This document shows, in pieces, positions 35,264-41,956 of a DNA stretch of 64,000 nt. The notes under the pieces were generated by a model that saw only the letters and a program-made list of their open reading frames with translations, was not told the DNA's origin and ran no database searches. The position numbers were made by a program, and so were the translations under genes. Origin of the DNA: Poindextera sp041691315. Its GTDB lineage: Bacteria > Pseudomonadota > Alphaproteobacteria > Caulobacterales > Caulobacteraceae. The stretch lies in contig JBEPUW010000014.1 in assembly GCA_041691315.1 (NCBI GenBank), positions 21,849-85,848 on the forward strand, read 5' to 3'. Position 1 is the stretch's first letter. Each line of letters begins with the position of its first letter.

Positions 35264-35379
35264 CGACAGCCCCCGCAGCCGACGCCCACAAAGCGCAAGC
35301 GACCCCTGGTTGACCGGCTTAGCTGCGCCACGGTCCAGTGTAAATGCTAGTATCGCGGGAATCGCAGCGTCGGTACGGT

Positions 35380-36723
35380 TTATCCTGGCAGCCGCACCAC
35401 GGCGCGTAAGCCGCCCAGCGGGCTGCGGTCCAGGGTGACGTCGCCGCCGAGAGCGCGGGCCAGGTCGCGGGCGATGGCCAGGCCCAGGCCGACGCCCTTT
35501 TCGTTCTGGTTGCGGGCGTCGTCCAGGCGGCTGAACGGCTTGAAGGCGTCCTCGTAGCGGTCGGCGGGAATGCCCGGCCCGTCGTCGTCGACCAGGATCT
35601 CGACGCCGCCCGCGGGCCGCGCCGTGGCGGAGACCTCGACGTGCTCGCCATAGACGGCGGCGTTCATCACCAGGTTGGAGAGCGCGCGCTTGAAGGCGTT
35701 GGGGCGGATGTTGGCGGCCAGTTCGCCGTCGGCCTCAACCTGGACCTGCGCGCCGGCCCGGGTCGCGCCCTCGCTCACCTCCTGGATCAACCCGCGCAGG
35801 CCGACCCGCTCGAGCGCCTCGCCATCCTCGCCGCGGGCGAAGGCGAGGTACTCGTCGATCATGTGCTCCATCTCGGCCAGGTCGCGCTTGATCGCCTTAA
35901 CCTGCGGCGTCGGCTCGGCCAGCGCCGCCTCCAGCTTGAGGCGGGTCAACGGGGTGCGCAGGTCATGGCTGACCGAGGCCAGCAGCAGGGTGCGCTGGTC
36001 GACATAGCGCTGGATGCGCTCCTTCATGGCGATGAAGGCGTGAGCGGCCTTGCGCACCTCGCGCGCGCCGTGCGGCTTGAACGCCGGTACGTCGCCGCCG
36101 CGCCCGAAGGCGTCGGCCGCGTCGGCCAAACGCTCGATGGCGCGCACCTGGTTGCGGATGAACAGCAGCGAGACGGCGGTCAGCAGCACCGTCGCCATGG
36201 CCATCCAGATGATGAAGATGTGACCTTGGGTGGCGAAGGCGCGGTCGCGCGGCGCGATGATGCGCAGCACGCCCTGTTTCAGCTGCACGCGGATGTCGAC
36301 GTAGGCCGGGTAGCGGGTGGTGTCGAACCAGAACGGCTGGTCGATCTGGTTCTCCAGAGCCCGCTTGATCGACCAGTCGACCGGGCCGAACAGCGAGGCG
36401 CGCTTGGAGTGCGGCAGGCCGCGCCCCTCCTGCAGGGCGACCGAGAGCCCCAGCGAATGCTCGGCGCGATCCTCCAGTCGGGTCAGGGTCGCGGGCGTCG
36501 GGTCGGCCTCGTAGGCGTCGACCAGCCAGGAGACATCGCCGGCCAGGTCTTCCGACAGCCGGCTGGTCACCGTCTGCCAGTGGGCGTCGAAAAAGGCCCA
36601 GGTGACGGCGATCTGCATGATCGCCACCGGCAGCACGATAATCAGCAGCGAGCGGCCGAACAGCGAGGTCGGCATCCAGCGCTTGAGCAGGCGTGGCCAG
36701 AAGAGCTGCGACAGCCGCGCCAT
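35380..36723 (-). CDS. EnvZ-type sensor histidine kinase
   Basis: The 447-residue kinase has two transmembrane helices (about 24-44 and 169-189) bounding a ~125-residue periplasmic domain, then a HAMP region with EVRKAAHAFIAMKERIQRYV. The H-box is SVSHDLRTPLTR with phospho-accepting His253. The ATPase has LVMNAAVYG (N box), VDDDGPGIP (G1) and GVGLGLAIARDLA (G2). The start ATG at 36723 overlaps the response-regulator stop by one base, so the pair is co-translated. Its stimulus is unknown, though EnvZ-like pairs often respond to envelope or osmotic conditions. Confidence 0.93.
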   Translation of the reverse strand: MARLSQLFWPRLLKRWMPTSLFGRSLLIIVLPVAIMQIAVTWAFFDAHWQTVTSRLSEDLAGDVSWLVDAYEADPTPATLTRLEDRAEHSLGLSVALQEGRGLPHSKRASLFGPVDWSIKRALENQIDQPFWFDTTRYPAYVDIRVQLKQGVLRIIAPRDRAFATQGHIFIIWMAMATVLLTAVSLLFIRNQVRAIERLADAADAFGRGGDVPAFKPHGAREVRKAAHAFIAMKERIQRYVDQRTLLLASVSHDLRTPLTRLKLEAALAEPTPQVKAIKRDLAEMEHMIDEYLAFARGEDGEALERVGLRGLIQEVSEGATRAGAQVQVEADGELAANIRPNAFKRALSNLVMNAAVYGEHVEVSATARPAGGVEILVDDDGPGIPADRYEDAFKPFSRLDDARNQNEKGVGLGLAIARDLARALGGDVTLDRSPLGGLRAVVRLPG

Positions 36724-37430
36724 CAGTCCGGCGCCAGCATGTAGCCGATGCCGCGCACGGTCTGCAGATAGCGCGGCGCCTTCGGATCGGCCTCGATCTT
36801 GCGCCTGAGCCGCGTGACCTGGACGTCGACCGCCCGGCCGCTCGGGTCGGCGGTTTCGCGCGCCAGCTCGATCCGGTCGACCGGCGCATGCGCATTGGCG
36901 GCCAGACGGCGCAGCAGCCGGGTCTCGGCCTCGGTCAGGCGCACCAGTTCCTGGTCGCGGGAAAGCTCGCCACGGCCGGGATCGAAGCTGCAGCGGCCGA
37001 GCGCCAGCCGCGCCGAGCCTTGCGGCTGCGCCACGGCCCGCCGCAGGATGGCCTCGATGCGCAGCAAGAGCTCCTCGGGCTCGAACGGCTTGGGCAGGTA
37101 GTCGTCGGCGCCCAGGCGCAGGCCCTCGATGCGGTCCGAGGCGCTGTCGCGGGCGGTGAGCATCAGCACCGGGGCGGCCTTGGACGGCCCGGACTTGCGC
37201 AGCCATTCAGTGAGCGCGAAGCCGTCTTCGCCGGGCATCATCACGTCGAAGACCAGGAGGTCGAAGTCGAACATCGCCAGCATGCGCCGGGCCGCCGCGG
37301 CGTCGGCCGCCACCGAGACGCGAAAGCCGGCGCGGGTCAGATATTGCTTCAAGAGCGCGCGGATGCGGTCGTCGTCGTCGACCACCAGCAGGTGGCGGTC
37401 GCGCGCGGTCGAGGGGGGCTGGCCGTTCAC
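36723..37430 (-). CDS. OmpR-family response regulator
   Basis: The 235-residue regulator has an N-terminal receiver domain with the acidic pair in LLVVDDDDRIR, the phospho-accepting Asp in LVFDVMMPGEDG, and the conserved Lys in DDYLPKPFEPEEL. The C-terminal winged helix includes VDVQVTRLRRKIEADPKAPR and ends in RGIGYMLAPD. It is upstream of and overlaps the sensor kinase, and is divergent from ilvE with a 47-bp gap that must contain both promoters. Targets are not known. Confidence 0.94.
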   Translation of the reverse strand: MNGQPPSTARDRHLLVVDDDDRIRALLKQYLTRAGFRVSVAADAAAARRMLAMFDFDLLVFDVMMPGEDGFALTEWLRKSGPSKAAPVLMLTARDSASDRIEGLRLGADDYLPKPFEPEELLLRIEAILRRAVAQPQGSARLALGRCSFDPGRGELSRDQELVRLTEAETRLLRRLAANAHAPVDRIELARETADPSGRAVDVQVTRLRRKIEADPKAPRYLQTVRGIGYMLAPD

Positions 37431-37477
37431 AATCCCGCTCTTATGCTATAGCGCCGCAAGTCGAAGGAGCCCCAACA

Positions 37478-38365
37478 ATGACCACTCAGCCTTTCCACGA
37501 CCGCGACGGCTGGATCTGGCTGGACGGCAAGTTCGTGCCCTGGCGCGAGGCCACGGTGCACGTGCTGACCCACGCCATGCACTACGCCTCGGCGGTGTTC
37601 GAGGGCGCCCGCATGTACGGCGGCGAAATCTTCGAGCTGACCGAGCATACGAAACGTCTACACCGTTCGGCGGAAATCCTCGACTTCACGATCCCTTACA
37701 GCGTGGCCGAGATCGATGATGCCTGCAAGGAGACCTGCAGCCGCAACGGCTTCCAGGACTGTTACCTGCGGCCGATCGCCTGGCGCGGCTCGGAGATGAT
37801 CGGGGTTTCGGCGCAGAATACCCAGATCCACATGTCGATCGCCGCCTGGGAGTGGCCCAGCTACTTCAATCCGGAAGAAAGAAAGCGTGGCATCCGCCTG
37901 ACCCACGCCAAGTACAAGCGTCCGTCCCCGGAAACCTCGCCGACAGCGTCGAAGGCGGCCGGTCTCTACATGATCTGCACCTTGTCCAAGCACGCCGCCG
38001 AGCGCGAGGGCTATGCCGACGCCCTGATGCTTGACTGGCGCGGCTACGTCGCCGAGGCGACCGGCGCCAACATCTTCCTGGTCCGCGACGGGGTCATCCA
38101 TACCCCGACGCCGGACTGCTTCCTCGACGGCATCACCCGCCAGAGCGTCATCAAAATCGCCAGGCAGCGCGGCTTCGAGGTGGTCGAGCGGCACATCCCG
38201 GCCGAGGAGCTTTCCACCTTCTCCGAGGTCTTCATCTGCGGCACCGCCGCCGAGGTGACCCCGGTCGCCGAAATCGCCGAGCACCGCTACACGCCCGGCA
38301 ATATTTCGCTGTCGCTGATGGACGACTATGCCAAGCTGGTGCGGCGTGAGCTGGTAATGGCCTAA
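37478..38365 (+). CDS. ilvE: Branched-chain amino acid aminotransferase
   Basis: The 295-residue PLP enzyme (fold type IV) interconverts Leu/Ile/Val with their 2-oxo acids. HVLTHAMHYASAVFEGARMY lies at the active site, YLRPIAWRGSEMIGV is the conserved core, KAAGLYMICTLSKHAAEREGY contains the PLP-binding Lys region, and CFLDGITRQSVIKIA with EVFICGTAAEVTPV are the C-terminal signatures. It is preceded by a strong GAAGGAG ribosome site. The IS1595-family element lies immediately downstream. Confidence 0.94.
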   Translation: MTTQPFHDRDGWIWLDGKFVPWREATVHVLTHAMHYASAVFEGARMYGGEIFELTEHTKRLHRSAEILDFTIPYSVAEIDDACKETCSRNGFQDCYLRPIAWRGSEMIGVSAQNTQIHMSIAAWEWPSYFNPEERKRGIRLTHAKYKRPSPETSPTASKAAGLYMICTLSKHAAEREGYADALMLDWRGYVAEATGANIFLVRDGVIHTPTPDCFLDGITRQSVIKIARQRGFEVVERHIPAEELSTFSEVFICGTAAEVTPVAEIAEHRYTPGNISLSLMDDYAKLVRRELVMA

Positions 38366-38382
38366 GCGACCTCTCCCAGAGG

Positions 38383-38408
38383 GGGCAATTATGCACTTGA
38401 GGTACCAA
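38383..38408 (+). repeat. Left terminal inverted repeat of the IS1595 element
   Basis: GGGCAATTATGCACTTGAGG followed by TACCAA is the left end. It pairs with the right end over ~25 bp with three mismatches and one extra base. The upstream CCCAGAGG at 38375-38382 is the probable target-site copy. Confidence 0.8.
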
Positions 38409-38489
38409 ATCACCAGCGATAACTAGGCGCGGCGTGACAGGCCGGTGATTTCAAATGCGTAGGAGCCGTCTCTTTGAAAGGGGGAGACG

Positions 38490-38678
38490 TTGTTTTCCCC
38501 CAACGATCTTGCAGAGGCGATTTTCGAAGCCCTTCGCGACCAAAGCGACCGCACGCTCGATCTGAGCGGCGATCTGACAGAGGTCATGGTTTTCGCTCCC
38601 ATTGACCTCTGCGCCCTCGCCCTGGCGGTCCACCAGCGCGGAATGTCTTGCGAGACATCCGATGCTCTTCGGGCTTAG
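38490..38678 (+). CDS. Small hypothetical protein in the IS1595 element
   Basis: This 62-residue ORF starts at a TTG preceded by a strong AAAGGGGGAG ribosome site. The product MFSPNDLAEAIFEALRDQSD and following residues is acidic to neutral and helical, with a normal amino-acid mix. Its last 95 bp overlap the convergent HEPN-like gene, so one of the two may be mis-called at that end. I recognise no family. It is the only candidate gene between the left inverted repeat and the HEPN-like gene. Confidence 0.45.
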   Translation: MFSPNDLAEAIFEALRDQSDRTLDLSGDLTEVMVFAPIDLCALALAVHQRGMSCETSDALRA

Positions 38679-39279
38679 GAGACCGAACCTTCGGCGGCGA
38701 CAGCTTGGCTATTCCTTCGGGGCCAAGGGCTGTCACCTGGGCTGACACCTCCCGCAATAGTTCGGCCTCCCTCGCCTCTGCTGCGGCAATAGCCAGCCCG
38801 ACCACGTGCTCATACTTCGGAAGGGATTCCAGCGCCGGCATTGAGAACGTCACTTTGTATTCGCCGATGCCGAATCCTTGCTCGATCAGGGAAATGAGGA
38901 TGAACGACTGGCGCTGCGGGCCGAAACGGTGCGCCGCATAGCTATCGCGCATCCCTCGGATGTAGCGGAAGTTCCGCTCGTCGTCGGCGTCTGCCCCGAA
39001 CACCGCCTCACTCGATAGCGAAGCCTGTCCGGGAGTATCGAAGCAGGCGACAAACTGGACCACGGCGTCGCGGAAGAGCGCCTCGTGGACCTCAGTCGGG
39101 AGGCTGATCCCATCCCATCCCTTCTGGATGAAACCGAGCGCCCAGAGGCTTGCTCGCAAATCGGAGAGGATCAGGCGATACTCTCCGAGCTCGATGGCCT
39201 CGGGCGTCGTAAGCTCACCGCCTGGCGGTACATCAGACGGCGTGTCGCCGTCAGCTAGCCGGTGAACCATTTTAGCCAT
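38584..39279 (-). CDS. HEPN-like passenger protein of the IS1595 element
   Basis: The product is about 231 residues from the ATG at 39279, which has a GGAAGA ribosome site; a weaker ATG lies at 39294. The mostly helical core contains RYIRGMRDSYAAHRFGPQRQ: R-x5-H matches the HEPN RNase motif (Rx4-6H) and the common RNKY-x-AH pattern. A basic Arg/Gly-rich tail (FRAGGPPGRGRRGQWERKP) could bind nucleic acid. No MNT partner is visible next to it. By family knowledge HEPN proteins are often RNA-cleaving toxins or abortive-infection proteins; here that is inference from a short motif. Confidence 0.6.
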   Translation of the reverse strand: MAKMVHRLADGDTPSDVPPGGELTTPEAIELGEYRLILSDLRASLWALGFIQKGWDGISLPTEVHEALFRDAVVQFVACFDTPGQASLSSEAVFGADADDERNFRYIRGMRDSYAAHRFGPQRQSFILISLIEQGFGIGEYKVTFSMPALESLPKYEHVVGLAIAAAEAREAELLREVSAQVTALGPEGIAKLSPPKVRSPKPEEHRMSRKTFRAGGPPGRGRRGQWERKP

Positions 39280-39292
39280 TATGGTTTCTTCC

Positions 39293-39427
39293 ATGATCGA
39301 ACCCGACGAGCAGCTCAGCGACGAAGAGGCGGCGCGGCGCCGCGACGAGGTGGTGAAGCGGATGCTGGCGACACCGCCGCAGCCCCGGCCGCAGCCGAAG
39401 AAGAAAACTCAAACTGGGGCTGCCTAA
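39293..39427 (+). CDS. Small acidic/basic hypothetical protein (44 aa) in the IS1595 element
   Basis: This short ORF encodes MIEPDEQLSDEEAARRRDEV, then VKRMLATPPQPRPQPKKKTQ and a few residues. The helix-like Ser-Asp-Glu-Glu-Ala-Ala-Arg-Arg-Arg start and the TPPxP-Lys end resemble small conserved proteins often found in alphaproteobacterial mobile regions. An ATG at 39281 is an alternative start. It is divergent from the HEPN-like gene, their starts lying back to back, and its stop overlaps the convergent 75-residue ORF by 4 bp. No clear ribosome site is seen. Confidence 0.5.
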   Translation: MIEPDEQLSDEEAARRRDEVVKRMLATPPQPRPQPKKKTQTGAA

Positions 39428-39651
39428 CGAGCGGCACAGATGGCGCTGACCTGCGGCACCGGCCCAGGATTATAGGCTTGCCCCATCTGGCGACGTTCGG
39501 CGATCTGTCGCGCGAAGTCCGCCTCAATGCCTGACTGTTGAGTAAGGACGGCCTGCCGCGCGACCTCGCACTTTGCCATCGTTGAGAATGTGGTCTGCGT
39601 GCTGGCCGGCGGCTGGTTCAACACAAGCCAAGTGATGATCAGGACGAACAT
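39424..39651 (-). CDS. Small hypothetical protein with N-terminal hydrophobic segment
   Basis: The 75-residue product has an N-terminal hydrophobic segment MFVLIITWLVLNQPPAS, which may be a signal peptide or anchor. The remainder (KCEVARQAVLTQQSGIEADF onward) has two Cys (CEV and ICAAR) that could form a disulfide if exported. It has no recognised domain. It lies within the IS1595 element, 58 bp downstream of the 77-residue ORF on the same strand, so both could be transcribed from the transposase side. Confidence 0.55.
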   Translation of the reverse strand: MFVLIITWLVLNQPPASTQTTFSTMAKCEVARQAVLTQQSGIEADFARQIAERRQMGQAYNPGPVPQVSAICAAR

Positions 39652-39709
39652 GGATCACCCCCAAGCCATAATTGACGGCCGCCGTGCGCGCTTGCTGGCC
39701 TTCGTCGGA

Positions 39710-39943
39710 TCACGACCACTCACTTGCGACCAAGGCCTTAGAGATCGCATCGACGAGCGTGCGCGTACGCCCCTCAGGAAGCGTCGGAACGGCCTCCAGA
39801 AGCTGACTGGCAATGTCCTCAAGGCGCTGAGCGCATTGGACCTTATCCGGCGAACACGCGTCCACAATCTCAAAGGCGAGGATCGAAAGCGCGCTCACGA
39901 TGTCAGCCATCGTGGCGGGCGTGTTCTCAATTTCTTCAAACAT
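39710..39943 (-). CDS. Small hypothetical helical protein in the IS1595 element
   Basis: The 77-residue product, MFEEIENTPATMADIVSALS onward, is predicted mostly helical and acidic, with two Cys at DACSPDKVQCAQRLE. I recognise no domain. It lies 93 bp downstream of the transposase stop on the same strand. Amino-acid composition and an ATG start make it a plausible passenger gene rather than an antisense artefact of an overlapping frame. Confidence 0.55.
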   Translation of the reverse strand: MFEEIENTPATMADIVSALSILAFEIVDACSPDKVQCAQRLEDIASQLLEAVPTLPEGRTRTLVDAISKALVASEWS

Positions 39944-40036
39944 GGCGGTCCCCCCAGAATTGCAGGTTCCCGCTAAGCCGATCAGGAGTCGAGTCCGAGT
40001 TTTCGGCGCTTCGCAAGGATGCGCCTCGCCTTTTGC

Positions 40037-40993
40037 TTACGCGTGCGCGGCTTGGTCAGGCTGTCGATACATCAGGCGCTTGCCGACGACGCCCCGCACG
40101 GCTTCGGCGGCGCGTTCCTTGTCGGTCACGCCCAGCGCCGAGCGGTTGGAATATCGGAAGTCAAATTCGGACAGGTAGAGCGAAAGGTGGGCCTCGCTCA
40201 CGTGGTGGTAAGTGCCGATCACGCCGCGCTTGAGGATCGAGAAGAACCCCTCAACGGTGTTCGAATGAACGTCGCCCCGGACGTATTCTTCGATCCCGTG
40301 GTTGACGCTCTCATGGCGCGCAAACTCCATCCCAATCGGACGGTATTGGCCGGCGTCGTCGGTCATCAGCGCCGAGCTGCGATGAACGTGCTTCACGATG
40401 ATCGGCCGCAGGGTCTTACCCGTGACATTGGCGACGTGGAACGAACGGGCGCGACCGCCGCGCTCGACCAGCGTGAACACAATCGACTTGCCGACCGCGC
40501 CGATATTCTTCGGGTTGCGCTTGGAGACGTGCTTGTTCTTCTCCTTGCCGCCCACGACGCTTTCGTCGGCCTCAACGAATTTGCCTTCGCCGCCCATCGC
40601 TGATGGCTCAGGCGGAAGCGACATCGCCTCGCGGATGCGGTGCGCCATGAACCACGCCGTCTTGTAGGAGCCGAAACCCAGCATCCGAAAGAGTTGGTGC
40701 GCGCTGATCCCCTTCTTGCTGGACACCATCAGGTGCGTCGCCAGCAGCCATTTATGCAGCGGGATATGCGACCGCTCGTAAACCGTTCCCATCGTCGCGG
40801 TGAACGGCTTGCGGCACTCCTTTTCCTTGCACTTGAACAGCCCAGGACGGGTCGTGCGGCCTTTCATTTCGGTCGCGTTGCCGACCACGCCACAGTGCGG
40901 ACAGGCCGGGCCGTGCGGCCAACGCAGGGCTTGGAAATGCTCGCGGGCGGCGTCTTCATCGTGGAAAATCTTGGCGGTCAGGTCGGCGGTCAT
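40037..40993 (-). CDS. IS1595-family transposase with zinc ribbon
   Basis: The 318-residue transposase has an N-terminal zinc ribbon (CPHCGVVGN and FKCKEKECRKPF), a helix-turn-helix-like region GISAHQLFRMLGFGSYKTA, and an ISXO2-like DDE core with EADESVVGGKEKNKH, LMTDDAGQYRPIG, and NTVEGFFSILKRG as the last acidic segment. This matches the IS1595/ISXO2 transposase layout. The gene is full length with no internal stop, so the element may be active. Its ATG overlaps the preceding small gene's stop by 4 bp. Confidence 0.93.
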   Translation of the reverse strand: MTADLTAKIFHDEDAAREHFQALRWPHGPACPHCGVVGNATEMKGRTTRPGLFKCKEKECRKPFTATMGTVYERSHIPLHKWLLATHLMVSSKKGISAHQLFRMLGFGSYKTAWFMAHRIREAMSLPPEPSAMGGEGKFVEADESVVGGKEKNKHVSKRNPKNIGAVGKSIVFTLVERGGRARSFHVANVTGKTLRPIIVKHVHRSSALMTDDAGQYRPIGMEFARHESVNHGIEEYVRGDVHSNTVEGFFSILKRGVIGTYHHVSEAHLSLYLSEFDFRYSNRSALGVTDKERAAEAVRGVVGKRLMYRQPDQAAHA

Positions 40994-41226
40994 CGGGCTT
41001 CGCTCAAGTCATCAAGGGTGCAGAGAAATGCGGCAATCATCCGCTCAGCCTGATCATCGCCGGCCGTGCGAAGGCGTTCAAACTGTGCCGCCGTCGCCTC
41101 CCGCATCGTCTCAAGCACTGGCGCGCCCGGAAGAAGTGTTTCGAGCGTATGCAGCATGCCGAGCCCAAGGGCTTCTAAGGCCAACGTGGACTGAGCTTCG
41201 GACGGCGATATTGCGGGTTCGGTCAT
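40990..41226 (-). CDS. Small hypothetical protein coupled to the transposase
   Basis: The 78-residue product, MTEPAISPSEAQSTLALEAL onward, is acidic and helical (LLPGAPVLETMREATAAQFE), with no catalytic or DNA-binding motif that I recognise. Its stop overlaps the transposase start by 4 bp, so transposase translation probably depends on it. It starts 40 bp inside the right inverted repeat, making it the first gene of the transposase transcript and a candidate regulator or transposition accessory protein. Confidence 0.65.
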   Translation of the reverse strand: MTEPAISPSEAQSTLALEALGLGMLHTLETLLPGAPVLETMREATAAQFERLRTAGDDQAERMIAAFLCTLDDLSEAR

Positions 41227-41266
41227 CGGGTTTCTCGCTTGTTGAGAAAACCCTATAGAATCAACC

Positions 41267-41291
41267 TTGGTACGTCAAGTGCATAAGTTCC
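41267..41291 (-). repeat. Right terminal inverted repeat of the IS1595 element
   Basis: Read inward from the right boundary the end is GGAACTTATGCACTTGACGT followed by ACCAA, matching the left repeat. TCCAGAGG follows outside at 41292-41299, one mismatch from the left target copy. Confidence 0.8.
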
Positions 41292-41441
41292 TCCAGAGGG
41301 AGAGGCAGGGCCCCGCCGGCGCAGCCGGTGGGACGGTGAGGGGTTACGGCTTCTCAGATTCATCCTGAAACGGCGTAACCCCTCAACCTCCCACGCGCTT
41401 GCGCGCGCGGGTCCCTCCTTCTCCCTCTGGGAGAAGTCTTG
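41292..41441. repeat. Dispersed palindromic repeat interrupted by the IS element
   Basis: TGAGGGGTTACG (41337-41348) and CGTAACCCCTCA (41374-41385) form inner arms; outer arms are CCAGAGGGAGAGGCAGGG and its partial complement around 41411-41433. Joining the sequence left of the IS (CTCTCCCAGAGG) to GAGAGGCAGGG restores the outer arm, showing that the IS landed inside it. It fills the gap before the VOC gene. Confidence 0.7.
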
Positions 41442-41503
41442 GAGGCGTGGATCGACCCCAGCCGCGGCGCGTTTCTGTAGCCATCCCGCCCAAGGAGCAC
41501 GCC

Positions 41504-41908
41504 ATGCTGGGAACCGCCACCAAACACGCCATGCTGGGCGACAGTCCGGCCGTCGCCACCATTCCGGTGACCGACGCCGCCCGCGCAAAGGCTTTCTATG
41601 AGGGCAAGCTGGGGCTCGAATTGAACGAAGCCCGGCCCGGGGTCGCCACCTACAAGAGCGGCGGCACGGTGCTCTACGTCTATGAGACCGACCAGGCCGG
41701 CCATAACAAGGCCACAGCCGCCACCTGGCCGGTCGCCGACGTGGACGCCGTGGTCAACGAGCTGAAGAGCCGCGGCGTCGCCTTCGAGCGCTACGACAAT
41801 CTGCCGGACACCGAGATGCACGGCGACATCCATGTCAGCGGCAAGATGAAGGTCGCCTGGTTCAAGGACCCCGACGGCAACATCCTGTCCATCGTCAGCG
41901 GCGACTAG
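41504..41908 (+). CDS. VOC (glyoxalase/bleomycin-resistance-like) family protein
   Basis: The 134-residue protein has the VOC half-barrel pattern: VATIPVTDAARAKAFYEGKL, LELNEARPGVATYKSGGTVL, WPVADVDAVVNELKSRGVAF and the closing KVAWFKDPDGNILSIV with the metal-ligand-type acidic position. The ATG at 41504 is supported by an AAGGAG ribosome site six bases upstream; the frame upstream antisense-reads as palindrome sequence. Possible functions range from lactoylglutathione lyase-like isomerases to extradiol enzymes; no specific substrate is evident. Confidence 0.87.
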   Translation: MLGTATKHAMLGDSPAVATIPVTDAARAKAFYEGKLGLELNEARPGVATYKSGGTVLYVYETDQAGHNKATAATWPVADVDAVVNELKSRGVAFERYDNLPDTEMHGDIHVSGKMKVAWFKDPDGNILSIVSGD

Positions 41909-41956
41909 CCAAGCGGGGCTCTTGCCGGCCGCGCGGCGACCCTCGATAAAGGGCCG

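Larger units (their letters stand above)
38383..41291 (-). mobile_element. IS1595-family insertion element with passenger genes (~2.9 kb)
   Basis: The element is bounded by matching inverted repeats (TTATGCACTTGA[G/C]GTACCAA at both ends, ~22 of 25 bp identical) and flanked by a near-identical 8-bp sequence (CCCAGAGG left, TCCAGAGG right), fitting the 8-bp duplication of IS1595 elements. It carries a zinc-ribbon DDE transposase (40037-40993), a small gene coupled to its 5' end, and at least four further small genes including a HEPN-like one. Boundaries are uncertain by 1-2 bp. The core IS1595 transposase unit is only about 1.3 kb, so more than half the element is cargo. It is inserted in the arm of a palindromic repeat between ilvE and a VOC gene. 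Confidence 0.85.

Noticed and set aside
39262..39534. 90-residue plus-strand ORF in the IS element
   Set aside because: Its composition (RRRGGAAPRRGG) and overlap with better-supported short genes in other frames mark it as a shadow frame.
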